DNA from: Chloroflexota bacterium
GTDB lineage: Bacteria > Chloroflexota > Anaerolineae > Anaerolineales > Villigracilaceae
Length of the DNA stretch: 64,000 bases
Assembly (NCBI GenBank): GCA_029782225.1
Contig: JAKOVF010000040.1
Coordinates: 1 to 64,000, forward strand
Direction: 5' to 3'
Shown here: positions 9,366-17,457 of the stretch, one piece after another
How positions within the stretch are numbered: position 1 is the stretch's first letter
Layout of the letters: each line of letters begins with the position of its first letter
Translations under genes and position numbers: made by a program
Notes under the pieces: generated by a model
What the model was told of the DNA's origin: nothing
What the model saw: only the letters and a program-made list of their open reading frames with translations
Database searches by the model: none

Positions 9366-9394
9366 TTACCATTTTGAAAGTTTTTTGCTATAAT
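9366..9394 (+). promoter_or_regulatory. Putative promoter of the response regulator gene
   Basis: TATAAT at 9389-9394 with TTACCA 17 bp upstream; the leader to the ATG at 9509 would be about 105 nt and contains a small CACGA...TCGTG dyad near 9412-9426. Confidence 0.5.
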
Positions 9395-9508
9395 GAAGGA
9401 GCAGCAGGTCACGAAACAATCGTGAGAAGCCCGAGCACATGGCATCCCCTATTCTCGGGTATTCCCTCACCTTTTGTGAATACTGAATGAGGAAAGCGAG
9501 CGCAAATT

Positions 9509-10213
9509 ATGGTGAAATTGAACCTGGAGGAACCGAAGGGTTCCCTGCGAGTGTTTGTGGTTTGTGACCAGGATGCGACCGCGCCCATCTGGGGGTACAT
9601 CATCCGCGAAAAGGGACTTGTGGCCATCCTTGAAACATCTGTCCAACGAGCCCTGGATCGTTCGCTGGAGGAAATCCCCGATCTGATCGTGATCGATGTC
9701 AACGCCGACCATAGCCAGCGCCTGGAGCTGTGCAGGAAATTCCGCACTCTGAGCGCCAGTCCCATCCTGCTGTTCCTCCCTACCAATAACGAACCTGAGA
9801 TTCTTGAGGCCTACCAGGCGGGCGTGGATGAGTGTGTGGTCAAACCCATCAGCCCCGCGCTCTTCCTGGCCAAGATCGTCGCATGGGCGCGCCGCAGCTG
9901 GACCGAGCCGATGAGCTCGCGCCAGGTTGGGCGCGTGCAGCTCGATCCGGCACATCGATCAGTGATCGGGAAGAACGGCGAGGACGTCAAACTGACCAAT
10001 CTTGAATTCCGCTTCCTGCACCTGCTGATGAGCCGCCCGGGATTTGTCTTCAAAACGGAAGATATTATCCAGACCGTCTGGGGTGCGGAGCGCGGCGACA
10101 TTACCCTGCTCAAGAACGTCATCTATCGCCTGCGCAAAAAACTCGAAGAGGAGGCGGAGGAAAAGCACCTGATCCAGACCTGGCCCGGTGGATATAGTTT
10201 TTCGGAGAAATAA
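9509..10213 (+). CDS. OmpR/PhoB-type response regulator
   Basis: This is a 234-residue two-domain transcription regulator. Residues 13-125 form a receiver domain with the phospho-acceptor Asp63 (VIDVN) and the conserved Lys112 (VVKP). Residues about 140-232 form a winged-helix DNA-binding domain (TNLEFRFLHLLMSRPGFVF, VIYRLRKKLEE...IQTWPGGYSF). The acidic pair normally close to the start of the receiver is reduced to CDQD (20-22), so phosphorylation should still be possible. No histidine kinase is adjacent, so it is an orphan regulator here. It is transcribed away from the neighbouring SUMF1 lipoprotein gene and may control the surface-protein genes around it, but this is inference. Confidence 0.88.
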   Translation: MVKLNLEEPKGSLRVFVVCDQDATAPIWGYIIREKGLVAILETSVQRALDRSLEEIPDLIVIDVNADHSQRLELCRKFRTLSASPILLFLPTNNEPEILEAYQAGVDECVVKPISPALFLAKIVAWARRSWTEPMSSRQVGRVQLDPAHRSVIGKNGEDVKLTNLEFRFLHLLMSRPGFVFKTEDIIQTVWGAERGDITLLKNVIYRLRKKLEEEAEEKHLIQTWPGGYSFSEK

Positions 10214-10245
10214 AACGTTCCGAAGAGCATGACTTCGGAACGTTC
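10214..10245 (+). terminator. Hairpin after the response regulator gene
   Basis: A 12-bp perfect stem (AACGTTCCGAAG / CTTCGGAACGTT) starts right at the stop codon, between convergent genes. The T-run is short, so it may work poorly or only in combination. Confidence 0.6.
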
Positions 10246-10278
10246 CCGCATCAAACTGGACCTTTGGCCAGATTCCGC

Positions 10279-11331
10279 TTAATCGCCGGCCCCGCAGCGA
10301 AAGCCGATCTTCACTGAACTGTGACCGAGGTAGGCTGCGCTGCCCGGAAGTGCGTTGAGATCCGGTCCCAGTTCATAACCGCGGTTGGAGGTGCGCAGGT
10401 CCCGCTGTCCATCCTGATACGATCCGCCGCGGATCACGCGCATAAACCTGGACGGCTGCGCTTCAGGCCCTGTGGGGTTGGCCGCGGGAGAGACTGCATA
10501 ATAGTTTGGGTTATAAAAATCAGCCACCCACTCCCAGACATTCCCTGCCATATCCAGAGCCCCAAATGGACTGGCACCCGCAGCATAGGAACCCACGCGG
10601 CTCGTATCGCCCAGAGCATTATTGGCATTGGCGAGCAGGCTGTTTGGCGGTTCCCCACCCCAGGGATAAGTCCGCATATCGTCGCCGCGCGCGGCGCGCT
10701 CCCATTCGGCTTCGGTTGGCAAACGGCGTCCCGTCCATTCACAATAGGTCTTCGCATCCAGCCAGGTGACATACACAACCGGATAGTCGCGGAACTCCTG
10801 GCTTCCAAAGTAATTTGTGCGGTTCCCAAAACTGACTTTCATGGGCGGTGTACAGACTCCAGCCTGGACGCATAAGGCATACATTCCATTCGTCACTTCC
10901 ACTTGATCGATCCAGAACGCGTCGATCTGAACGGCGTGTCCGGGTTTTTCATCATCCTCTGCGAAGATATCGAATGCGCCCATGTTCACGGTGCCAGCCG
11001 GGACGTAGAGCTGCGTCATGCCATCGGCCGGTGAAATACGCGTCGTGGATAACGCTGTGGATGTTGCGGTCGGCTCGGGCGGGATGGGACTGGAGGTCGG
11101 AGTATCCGCTGCAAGGGTTGAAGTCGGCTCCAGGCTGGCAGTAGCCGCAGGGACAACAGCAGTCAACTGCGGCGCGCAAGCCGCGCAAAGACACGGAATC
11201 AGCAAAAAACGAAACACTGAGCGGAGCCCGAAAACAGGGGGACGGGCATATGCCCGTCCCCCTGTTTTCGGGTATTCCTTCAACTTTCGTGAAATATTGC
11301 TCATCAATGCAAGCAGGAGGGTTCTTTTCAT
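10279..11331 (-). CDS. SUMF1/FGE-fold lipoprotein with a palindrome inserted in its signal peptide
   Basis: The domain (about 100-350) carries the SUMF1 signatures MTQLYVPAGTVNMG, RRLPTEAEWERAARG, YPWGG, LDMAGNVWEWVADF and RVIRGGSY...IGFRCGAGD, and again lacks the catalytic Cys pair. It is a paralogue of the 8319-9254 product. ATG 11331 directly follows the TAA of the upstream C39-like gene (TAAATG), so the two are co-transcribed and probably translationally coupled. The N-terminus is odd: MKRTLLLALM starts like a signal peptide, then a ~30-residue polar segment encoded by a 46-bp perfect palindrome (11228-11273) intervenes before LLIPCLCAAC, a lipobox. A GTG at 11217 could be a rescued start after the insertion. 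Export may be impaired or use this internal start. Confidence 0.82.
   Translation of the reverse strand: MKRTLLLALMSNISRKLKEYPKTGGRAYARPPVFGLRSVFRFLLIPCLCAACAPQLTAVVPAATASLEPTSTLAADTPTSSPIPPEPTATSTALSTTRISPADGMTQLYVPAGTVNMGAFDIFAEDDEKPGHAVQIDAFWIDQVEVTNGMYALCVQAGVCTPPMKVSFGNRTNYFGSQEFRDYPVVYVTWLDAKTYCEWTGRRLPTEAEWERAARGDDMRTYPWGGEPPNSLLANANNALGDTSRVGSYAAGASPFGALDMAGNVWEWVADFYNPNYYAVSPAANPTGPEAQPSRFMRVIRGGSYQDGQRDLRTSNRGYELGPDLNALPGSAAYLGHSSVKIGFRCGAGD
11228..11273. repeat. 46-bp perfect palindrome inside the coding region
   Basis: The 23-bp arms are perfectly complementary around the centre GACGGGCATATGCCCGTC, with no loop. It lies in frame within the signal-peptide region of the SUMF1 lipoprotein and looks like a palindromic element insertion rather than protein-selected sequence. 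Confidence 0.9.
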
Positions 11332-12567
11332 TTACGGACTCACCAGTTGAATTGCTTTTTTCGCCTGATCTTCATAAAAGTTCGGGTTGATCTTATCTGC
11401 CTTGCGCCAGGCCGCCAGTGCGCCGGCATTGTCACCCTTGCGATACAGTCCATAACCGTACCACAACCAGGCCTCTTCCGACATTTCCGTCACGCCGCGC
11501 GCATAATCGGTCAGCGCGAGCAGATCGTCATTGCGGCCTGAATGGAAATAAGCCAGGAACGGACCGAACTGATAGCGGAACATACGCAGCGGCAGCCCGA
11601 TTTGACGAGCTTGATCATAGGCAACTGCTGCTTCGTCATAGCGGTCAAAGTAGACAAGGTTACTCCCAAGATTGAACCACGCGAAAGCGTCGCCGGGATT
11701 TTTAACGGTAGCGGCCTGGGACGCGTCCAATGCTTTTTGCCGGTTCAGGCCCGGGTCCCAGTCTGAGCCGAGGATATCCTTGATCTCATTCTCAAATTGC
11801 GGGAAGTAGATCACCATGTACAGATTGTTAAAGGCCCACCATTGTTCCTGTAATTGTGCATAAGGCAGTTTCAGATCCGCACCGTGATATGAATCCTGAA
11901 CAGTGAAACTCTGACTTGAGTCATCGTAGCCGGTGATCAGCAGATAGTGCGCTGCCCACAGGTCATCCTCCGGGCCGAGCGCATCATTCGGATCGAGGGC
12001 GGTCACGCTCTCCACAATCACGGGGTATTTCGCTGCGAGCAGGCGTTTGAGCAGAGTGATGTCGCCGCCGACGCGATAGATCATGTTCAGCCATCCCGCC
12101 TGGGTGCGGACGTAATATTGCAGTTCCTCCGGATTGACGTTGCGATCCTGGAGGACCGGTTTGACGACAGCCGCGATCTCTTTTTGGCTCAGTTCCCAAC
12201 CGTATAAATGTAATGCCATCGAAAGCGTGGCAGGACCGCAGTTATTCGGCTCCTGTCTTTCCCAGGGAGGGGATGCAATGGAAGCCTGTGCCGGTAACGG
12301 AGGTAACGTTGGAGTCAGAGTGACCGGTAAGGTTGTGGCGGTCAATGGAGTTGGAGTGACGGCGACTGTCGGCGTGACGGGCCGCGGCGTGACAGGCAGC
12401 GCGGTCGGCACCGGGCCGATCGGGTCGATCACATTTTTCATATAAATGGTGAATTTCTCGTAACGCCAGGAGAGTGCCTCTTTGACCGTGGGGTTTTGAA
12501 CCATCAACACTGCCAGTATCACCAACACGGCCAGCCCCATCAAAATGTTGCGAACTCGTTTGGACAT
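11332..12567 (-). CDS. Membrane-anchored C39-like peptidase with TPR domain
   Basis: The 411-residue protein has an N-terminal membrane anchor (about 8-24), a long Thr/Pro/Val linker (about 50-95) and a C39-like papain-fold domain. A catalytic triad can be proposed: Cys110 in EPNNCGPATLSM, His207 in DLWAAHYLLITGYD and Asp225 in FTVQDSY. Residues about 265-411 form tetratricopeptide-like helices (AFAWFNLGSNLVYFDRYDEAAVAYDQA, AWLWYGYGLYRKGDNAGALAAWRKA). It probably cleaves or processes peptides outside the membrane; the substrate is unknown. It is first in a two-gene operon with the SUMF1 lipoprotein whose ATG abuts its stop. A palindromic repeat element sits just upstream of its start. Confidence 0.82.
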   Translation of the reverse strand: MSKRVRNILMGLAVLVILAVLMVQNPTVKEALSWRYEKFTIYMKNVIDPIGPVPTALPVTPRPVTPTVAVTPTPLTATTLPVTLTPTLPPLPAQASIASPPWERQEPNNCGPATLSMALHLYGWELSQKEIAAVVKPVLQDRNVNPEELQYYVRTQAGWLNMIYRVGGDITLLKRLLAAKYPVIVESVTALDPNDALGPEDDLWAAHYLLITGYDDSSQSFTVQDSYHGADLKLPYAQLQEQWWAFNNLYMVIYFPQFENEIKDILGSDWDPGLNRQKALDASQAATVKNPGDAFAWFNLGSNLVYFDRYDEAAVAYDQARQIGLPLRMFRYQFGPFLAYFHSGRNDDLLALTDYARGVTEMSEEAWLWYGYGLYRKGDNAGALAAWRKADKINPNFYEDQAKKAIQLVSP

Positions 12568-12607
12568 GGGCGGGAGTGTACCACGCGTTCATGAATTGAA
12601 ATTAATA

Positions 12608-12717
12608 TCTGTCATTGCGAGGAGCGTTCGTCGCGACGCAGCAATCTCAAGTTCCAGGGAGATTGCTGCGCCCTATTGGGCTCGCAACCCCGCCGAAAGC
12701 AGGCGGGGCAACGACAG
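12608..12717. repeat. MITE-like dispersed palindromic repeat, copy 1
   Basis: The outer arms are TGTCATTGCGAGGAGCG... and its degenerate complement ending CAACGACAG; the inner arms are GCAATCTC / GAGATTGC. The right arm is interrupted by a nested hairpin (CCCCGCC...GGCGGGG, about 12688-12708). Related copies lie at 25036-25122 and 57479-57593. It holds no gene. Confidence 0.85.
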
Positions 12718-12725
12718 ATACAGTC

Positions 12726-14117
12726 TTAATGTCCAAGCAGTTTTACTGCCGCAGCAACGGATGGATCATTATCAAATGTGAAGGTATCCCACGGGGCATC
12801 GGCCTGTACGTCCGGAACGATGCCCGTCTGTTCCCAATTGGCCTGTGAATTCTCCGGCGTGAAGGTCTCCTCTGCGATCCACAGACGCGAGCCATCCGAG
12901 AAGTCATAACCGTGCAGGACCTCCACATTTCCCAGTGTGGTCTCGCCCACGAGCTTTGCACGACCGGAATCCTTCATCACGCCGGAAAACACCTCGCCAA
13001 AGCTGACCGTGTCCTTGCCGACCAAAACCACCAGCGGCACCGTCTGTGAGTTTTGGATTGGATCCGGGTTAACTTCCATCGGGCGTGAATCGTGCCGGCT
13101 TTTGTAATGACCCAACAGGCCTGACGAGAAATAAGAAAGGACCGGTTCCAGCACAGTGCTGCTGCCGCCGCCATTCATACGGTTATCCAGGATCAAACCA
13201 TCCAGCATGCCAAAGTTATTCAAGGCATCCCGGATCTGGCCGGGGATCGTCTCATCATAGAAAGTGGGGATGAAAATATAACCAATACGCGAGCCATCCG
13301 AGGTGGGCAATAAAGTAGCTTCGATCACGGAAGGACTTTGGATGCGCTTGCGGACTAAAGTGAGCGTACGGGGCGATTGGCCGGGCGTCTCAACGGTCAG
13401 CACCACGGCGGAGCACTCGGGGCCGGTCACCAGAAAGCTCATCTCCTGATTATTCTGCACAATGGGCATTCCATCCACAGTCAGGATGCTGTCGTGCGGC
13501 TTCAGCCCGGCATGTTCCGCTGGCGAATCCGGGAAAACCGAGATCACACTGATGCGCTGGCGTTCCGGCACAGGCAGGAAATAAATGCCAATGCCGACAA
13601 AGTCATTGGAGCCGGCCAATTCCGCGTCTGCTGCCGCAACTTCGACCGGGGATTCGAACGCTGAATGGTCATCGCTCAAGTCCGAGATCAGGGTATGCAT
13701 CTCGGTATAAAAAGCTTCCGTATCCAAACCGGCTTCGATGTTGGCGCGATGTTTGGCGACCAGTCCCTTCCAATCCACTCCATTGAAATCTGGATAGACG
13801 TAGACATCGTCCACCTTCTGTACGACCTGGTCGAAGACCTGCAGCTGCGCATCCTTTGATATTTCGGGGTTGCCCTGCAGGAAGGGGGTTGGCGCGGCCA
13901 GCGCGGTCGCAGCGGGAACCGTAGCCAGTGGAACATTTTCACACCCGGGGGGAATATAAGCCGGGGCACTCTGAGTAGGTGTCCCGGTCACTTCTGTCAC
14001 GACGGGCGTTGGAGAAGGGGATGCGCTCGGTGTCGGGCTGGTGAAGGCCCGCGTCACGGTGTTACAGGCCAGGGAAGAAATAATGACCAGAGCAAGAGCC
14101 AATCGATAAAGTTTCAT
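12726..14117 (-). CDS. S41-family (C-terminal processing) peptidase lipoprotein
   Basis: The 463-residue protein has a lipoprotein signal (MKLYRLALALVIISSLAC, Cys18) and a Thr/Pro-rich linker. An N-terminal helical region (90-155, with ISDLSDDHSAF) is followed by a PDZ-like domain (about 172-258, ISVFPDSPAEHAGLKPHDSIL) and the S41 protease core (about 275-440) with GLILDNRMNGGG and the nucleophile Ser372 in DTVSFGEVFSG. The usual catalytic Lys of the CtpA subgroup (TxGK) is replaced by GETTLGN, as in tricorn/IRBP-like S41 members. It probably degrades or processes exported proteins at the cell surface. Confidence 0.88.
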   Translation of the reverse strand: MKLYRLALALVIISSLACNTVTRAFTSPTPSASPSPTPVVTEVTGTPTQSAPAYIPPGCENVPLATVPAATALAAPTPFLQGNPEISKDAQLQVFDQVVQKVDDVYVYPDFNGVDWKGLVAKHRANIEAGLDTEAFYTEMHTLISDLSDDHSAFESPVEVAAADAELAGSNDFVGIGIYFLPVPERQRISVISVFPDSPAEHAGLKPHDSILTVDGMPIVQNNQEMSFLVTGPECSAVVLTVETPGQSPRTLTLVRKRIQSPSVIEATLLPTSDGSRIGYIFIPTFYDETIPGQIRDALNNFGMLDGLILDNRMNGGGSSTVLEPVLSYFSSGLLGHYKSRHDSRPMEVNPDPIQNSQTVPLVVLVGKDTVSFGEVFSGVMKDSGRAKLVGETTLGNVEVLHGYDFSDGSRLWIAEETFTPENSQANWEQTGIVPDVQADAPWDTFTFDNDPSVAAAVKLLGH

Positions 14118-14146
14118 TCGCTTCTACCTTTCGAGTCCGAGCAAAA

Positions 14147-15139
14147 TCACATGTCAGCCTGCTGCCATTCCAAAACCTTTTCGAACAACTCATGCAGCGG
14201 CTTTAATTCCGAAACCGGCACCGCCAGATTCCTGACCTGTGTGTGCTGATACTGGAAAACGCGCGTGCCCGGCTGGATCAAACCTGCGCGGCGCCGAAAC
14301 TCATCGCGCGTCATAAAGCCTGTCAGATAAATGTCCATTCCATAGACCCAAATATTACCCCATTCAAGTGGATTAACGATGTGGGCTTCTTTGTACGCTG
14401 GACAATGGATGCCGAGGCGCGCGTCGATGGGATGATGGATGTGCAAAGACGTGACCGCAAAAAATGGATCCTTCAACACCACGCGTTGACGCGGCGGCAG
14501 GGTCACGCTCCGCATCAAGAATCCTCGACCTTCATCCTGCCCGGCGATCTCGAGAGTCAGCGCGGCATCCGAATCAGACTTCAGCGTCAGCGGCCCCAGC
14601 GGACACCACACCCGAGGACGGTACCATTCATTCGGCATCACATGCACCAGGTAATGAGGCTGCTCCGCCGCAATGACCTTCTTCAAGTCGTCCTGTGAAG
14701 CGGCGAGGAGCCCGGTCAGAAACGCAAAAAGATACAGATCGTGCCCAGAGTGTCCTTCGCTGACGTGTTGATCCAAAGGGACAAGCGCCGGCGCGTTCAA
14801 AAGGACGCCGGGATTCCGCCGCATTTCCGTGATCTGTTCGCGGTATGTGATCAGGAAGGATTTGACGTCGCAACGATGGCCGCCCAACGCGACATCATAA
14901 CGGTCCGGGTCAGTAAAAGGCGTCGCACCTTTGACGTCGAAAGGAATGTCATGCTCGGAAAGATACCGCCGGAGCGCCAGTTCCACTGCCACGCCGGCCA
15001 CGATCCGCCGCAGACGATTGAAAGGCGAGCCGCCCATCCGGTCATAGGTATACGGCAGCGAGCGGATGGCATACGCAATCCCCGCTTCAGTGAGGTCAGG
15101 GGTGAATGGCAGGCGGAGGATGTCGGCAGCGGTGAGCAT
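14147..15139 (-). CDS. PD-(D/E)XK nuclease-like protein, candidate restriction endonuclease
   Basis: The 330-residue protein matches no family I can name, but residues 45-100 show the PD-(D/E)XK pattern: an acidic helix residue Glu53 (AVELALRRYL), Asp82 (DRYDVALGG) and the DVK motif Asp91-x-Lys93 (HRCDVKSFL). The C-terminal two thirds are mixed alpha/beta (MPNEWYRPRVWCPLGPLTL, HIHHPIDARLGIHCPAYKEAH) and might recognise DNA. ATG 15139 is used rather than the upstream TTG at 15148. It lies 84 bp downstream of the membrane-protein gene in the same direction, which follows the methyltransferase gene without a gap. The order methyltransferase - small protein - nuclease suggests a restriction-modification or related defence cassette; this is inference from motifs and context. 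Confidence 0.6.
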   Translation of the reverse strand: MLTAADILRLPFTPDLTEAGIAYAIRSLPYTYDRMGGSPFNRLRRIVAGVAVELALRRYLSEHDIPFDVKGATPFTDPDRYDVALGGHRCDVKSFLITYREQITEMRRNPGVLLNAPALVPLDQHVSEGHSGHDLYLFAFLTGLLAASQDDLKKVIAAEQPHYLVHVMPNEWYRPRVWCPLGPLTLKSDSDAALTLEIAGQDEGRGFLMRSVTLPPRQRVVLKDPFFAVTSLHIHHPIDARLGIHCPAYKEAHIVNPLEWGNIWVYGMDIYLTGFMTRDEFRRRAGLIQPGTRVFQYQHTQVRNLAVPVSELKPLHELFEKVLEWQQADM

Positions 15140-15223
15140 GGTGGTCAATGTTCAGTAATCAGTTGACAGTGATCAATGATTTGCTTCGGGTGACGTTTGC
15201 CATACTTATGTTACATTGACGGT

Positions 15224-15589
15224 TCATGTTTCATCTTCATCGGCCGAATGAGAATCGGTATCCGAAGATTGTCGGGCATCTCGAATTGCAAAAAATAAGA
15301 TCACCAGAATGATCAGGAAAACAATACCCATGTAGATTGCCAGACCTGAGTGAAGGATAAAGATTCCGTAGAGTAGAGCGCTCAGGACAGCCAGGCACAA
15401 GACTCCTGCTATTATTCTTGCGAAAATGAACTCAGATGGTTTATGCCTGGAATAGATGATTTTGTAAATCCACTTAGGCTCAGGGCTAGTCCACCAGGGA
15501 CGATGACGATATCCGTGCACACTATGCCATTCCAGATGTGCAAGATAATCTTCTGCTGGAGTGCGATCAGGTTTGAAGCCTTTTGCCAT
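15224..15589 (-). CDS. Small two-helix membrane protein in the methyltransferase operon
   Basis: The 121-residue protein has an N-terminal soluble part rich in His/Trp/Pro (HLEWHSVHGYRHRPWWTSPEPKW), then two hydrophobic segments (about 58-77 and 81-101) and an acidic tail (SSDTDSHSADEDET). Its ATG follows the TAA of the methyltransferase directly (TAAATG), so the two are translated from one mRNA and probably coupled. I do not recognise a family. Membrane proteins are not standard partners of type II restriction systems, so it is either a bystander or a membrane component of an unusual module. Confidence 0.7.
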   Translation of the reverse strand: MAKGFKPDRTPAEDYLAHLEWHSVHGYRHRPWWTSPEPKWIYKIIYSRHKPSEFIFARIIAGVLCLAVLSALLYGIFILHSGLAIYMGIVFLIILVILFFAIRDARQSSDTDSHSADEDET

Positions 15590-16399
15590 TTACTCGTTCC
15601 TGAATTGCAAACAATAGTGATGGAACGTATTGCTCACCCACGCTGAGCCAAGTCCATACGGCGCAAGGGACTGGTTATCCTGCGCCCAGATTTTTTCATC
15701 TTTGAGAGTGTAGATTTTGCCAAGTTCATGTCCAATGTCCCACGCCAGCGGATAGATCTTTCCGCCTTTCTTCACATTCTTGACGATAATTGTAAGGTAG
15801 GCTTTCTCCCGCAGTAAAGGTTTTAAGCCCTTATAGATACTTATCAGTTTTTCCAGGAAAGCTTCGTAGTCGTGGACATTTCCAAGGTCATCCGGATCAT
15901 CCGAATAGACCACATCCAAGTCGCTCGCGCCGCGGCGCTTCTTTTGAGTCTCCGCACCTCTGGCATGCAGCATATCCCAATACGGAGGAGAGGTCAAAAC
16001 GTAGTCGAAGGTCGGAAGTTGAAGGTCCCCGGCCCTGGAAGCATCAGCATTCAAGACCTCAGACGTTAGACCTTCGACTGCAGCGCCAAGCACGACACGT
16101 TCCTCTCCAATGATTTGCTCCGCAATTCTTGCATACTTGGGATTCAACTCGATGCCGTAAGAGTTACGCCCCGCGCGCAAAGCTGCCACCAGCGTGGACC
16201 CTGTCCCAGCCATGGGATCGAGAACAGTTTGTCCCTTTTTAGTGAAAAACTCGATGAACTCCTGCGCCATTGTCTCAGGGAATTTGGCAGGATGGGTCAA
16301 CACACCTTTCTTGCGCGGCGGCGGATTGTGAATGAACCAGGATTTCTGGAACTTCAGCCATGATTTCGGGTCGAGGTCGTTGAGCTTGTTTTGAGGCAT
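15590..16399 (-). CDS. DNA methyltransferase (N4-cytosine/N6-adenine, motif order I then IV)
   Basis: The 269-residue protein has the AdoMet-binding motif I (DPMAGTGSTLVAALRAGR, from residue 61), the following acidic GIELNPKY, and the catalytic motif IV TSPPYW (136-141). The SPPYW form is typical of N4-cytosine enzymes, but N6-adenine cannot be excluded. Start ATG 16399 has GGAG 5 nt upstream. Between motifs I and IV lies a segment whose DNA contains an inverted repeat (16004-16078), probably an in-frame insertion. It heads an operon with the membrane protein and the PD-(D/E)XK-like protein, so it may protect host DNA from that nuclease; a solitary role is the alternative. Confidence 0.9.
   Translation of the reverse strand: MPQNKLNDLDPKSWLKFQKSWFIHNPPPRKKGVLTHPAKFPETMAQEFIEFFTKKGQTVLDPMAGTGSTLVAALRAGRNSYGIELNPKYARIAEQIIGEERVVLGAAVEGLTSEVLNADASRAGDLQLPTFDYVLTSPPYWDMLHARGAETQKKRRGASDLDVVYSDDPDDLGNVHDYEAFLEKLISIYKGLKPLLREKAYLTIIVKNVKKGGKIYPLAWDIGHELGKIYTLKDEKIWAQDNQSLAPYGLGSAWVSNTFHHYCLQFRNE
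16004..16078. repeat. Inverted repeat inside the methyltransferase gene
   Basis: GTCGAAGGTC at 16004-16013 pairs with GACCTTCGAC at 16069-16078. The intervening sequence resembles the GAAGGTT/AACCTTC-type simple repeats found elsewhere here, and it is translated in frame as a linker between motifs I and IV. Confidence 0.65.
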
Positions 16400-16475
16400 A
16401 TATGCTCCAGGCGGCGTCCTCGCCGTCGTCCTTCAACTACGCTCAGGACGTGCGGCTCCGCTCAGGACGAATGGC

Positions 16476-17294
16476 TTACGGTCGCGGTGTTCTGGTCGGC
16501 GGGATATAGTTTACATCTTGAATCTGTAGATCAGAAAAATTGACCACCATAGCAGTTGAGCCTGCCGAATTGACAAACACTCCTACAGTCCCGGTTGGAT
16601 AATTAGGGTTGCTAATCGCGAATTGATAATGATCATTCAAAAACAGACGCATTTCCGAGCCAGCCGCCCAAAGCCCAATGCGGACCTGGCCCGGCGCGCC
16701 CAGCGGTGCATCCCCACTGGGAACGGGAGTCTGAAGCAGCTCGCGCGTCCCGGCACTGATTCTTTCGGCACTTACCCTTCCATCACACGATAATGCAAAA
16801 CGATAATACGCAACAGCGTTCGCACGAACGAGCAGCCCATACGTGTCAGTACCACGGCAAATATTGGGGGTCGCTGTGATCTCCGCGTAAAAACTACTCA
16901 GCGTCAATCCGTGCCGCAGGCTGAGCAGGTACACTTTCGGCTGCACAGCCAGCGTCAAATTACCCTGATTGAGAGCCGAACTTCCCTGATCGGAAACCGC
17001 CAGGTCCCATATTTTGGGATCGGAAAAGTCATCTGTTACAGCGACATCGCCAAGGCCCGGGCGCATCTCCGGGGTTGCGGTGGGAGTGGAAAAAACCGGA
17101 GGTGAAGATGTAGCCGATGGCGGGAACCAGACGATCGTCGGGGAAGGAAGCGCAGTTTCCGTCGCCAGGGGGATCGTTGTCGGCACAAGGGAGGTATCCA
17201 GGGCGTAGCAGGAAGTCAGTATCAAGGTCAGAGCGAGAAGGATCGTACTTTTTTTTCCTCCTCGCTGTTTTCGATGAGATTGTGAATGTATCAT
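16476..17294 (-). CDS. Lipoprotein with a lectin/glucanase-like beta-sandwich domain
   Basis: The 272-residue product has a basic start and a lipobox (TILLALTLILTSC), a Thr/Pro/Ser linker to about residue 75, and a single domain from FSDPKIWDLAVSDQGSS to the end. The domain layout (VTDDFSDPKIW..., LTLSSFYAEITATP, TYGLLVRAN, YYRFALSCDGR, VRIGLWAAGSEMRLFLND, GTVGVFVNS) is that of concanavalin-like laminin-G/DUF1080 sandwiches. It probably binds carbohydrate or has a structural role at the surface; no catalytic residues can be assigned. It is transcribed divergently from the threonine dehydrogenase gene. Confidence 0.75.
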   Translation of the reverse strand: MIHSQSHRKQRGGKKSTILLALTLILTSCYALDTSLVPTTIPLATETALPSPTIVWFPPSATSSPPVFSTPTATPEMRPGLGDVAVTDDFSDPKIWDLAVSDQGSSALNQGNLTLAVQPKVYLLSLRHGLTLSSFYAEITATPNICRGTDTYGLLVRANAVAYYRFALSCDGRVSAERISAGTRELLQTPVPSGDAPLGAPGQVRIGLWAAGSEMRLFLNDHYQFAISNPNYPTGTVGVFVNSAGSTAMVVNFSDLQIQDVNYIPPTRTPRP

Positions 17295-17457
17295 GCAGGT
17301 TTTGTGACAAAAAACACGGGAATTTGTCGTAAAATCAATCGCGCTTCATTCTACTGCTTTTAGGGTCAATTTCTAACCTGATTATACTAAGGCAGGCAGT
17401 AAATCAAATTCTCTTTTAGAGATTGACGCAGTACTTCGTAGCATAAAGGAGACAAAC

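Noticed and set aside
11228-11273. Palindrome as a transcription terminator
   Set aside because: No loop, no T-run and it lies inside the coding region just after the start; an inserted element fits better.
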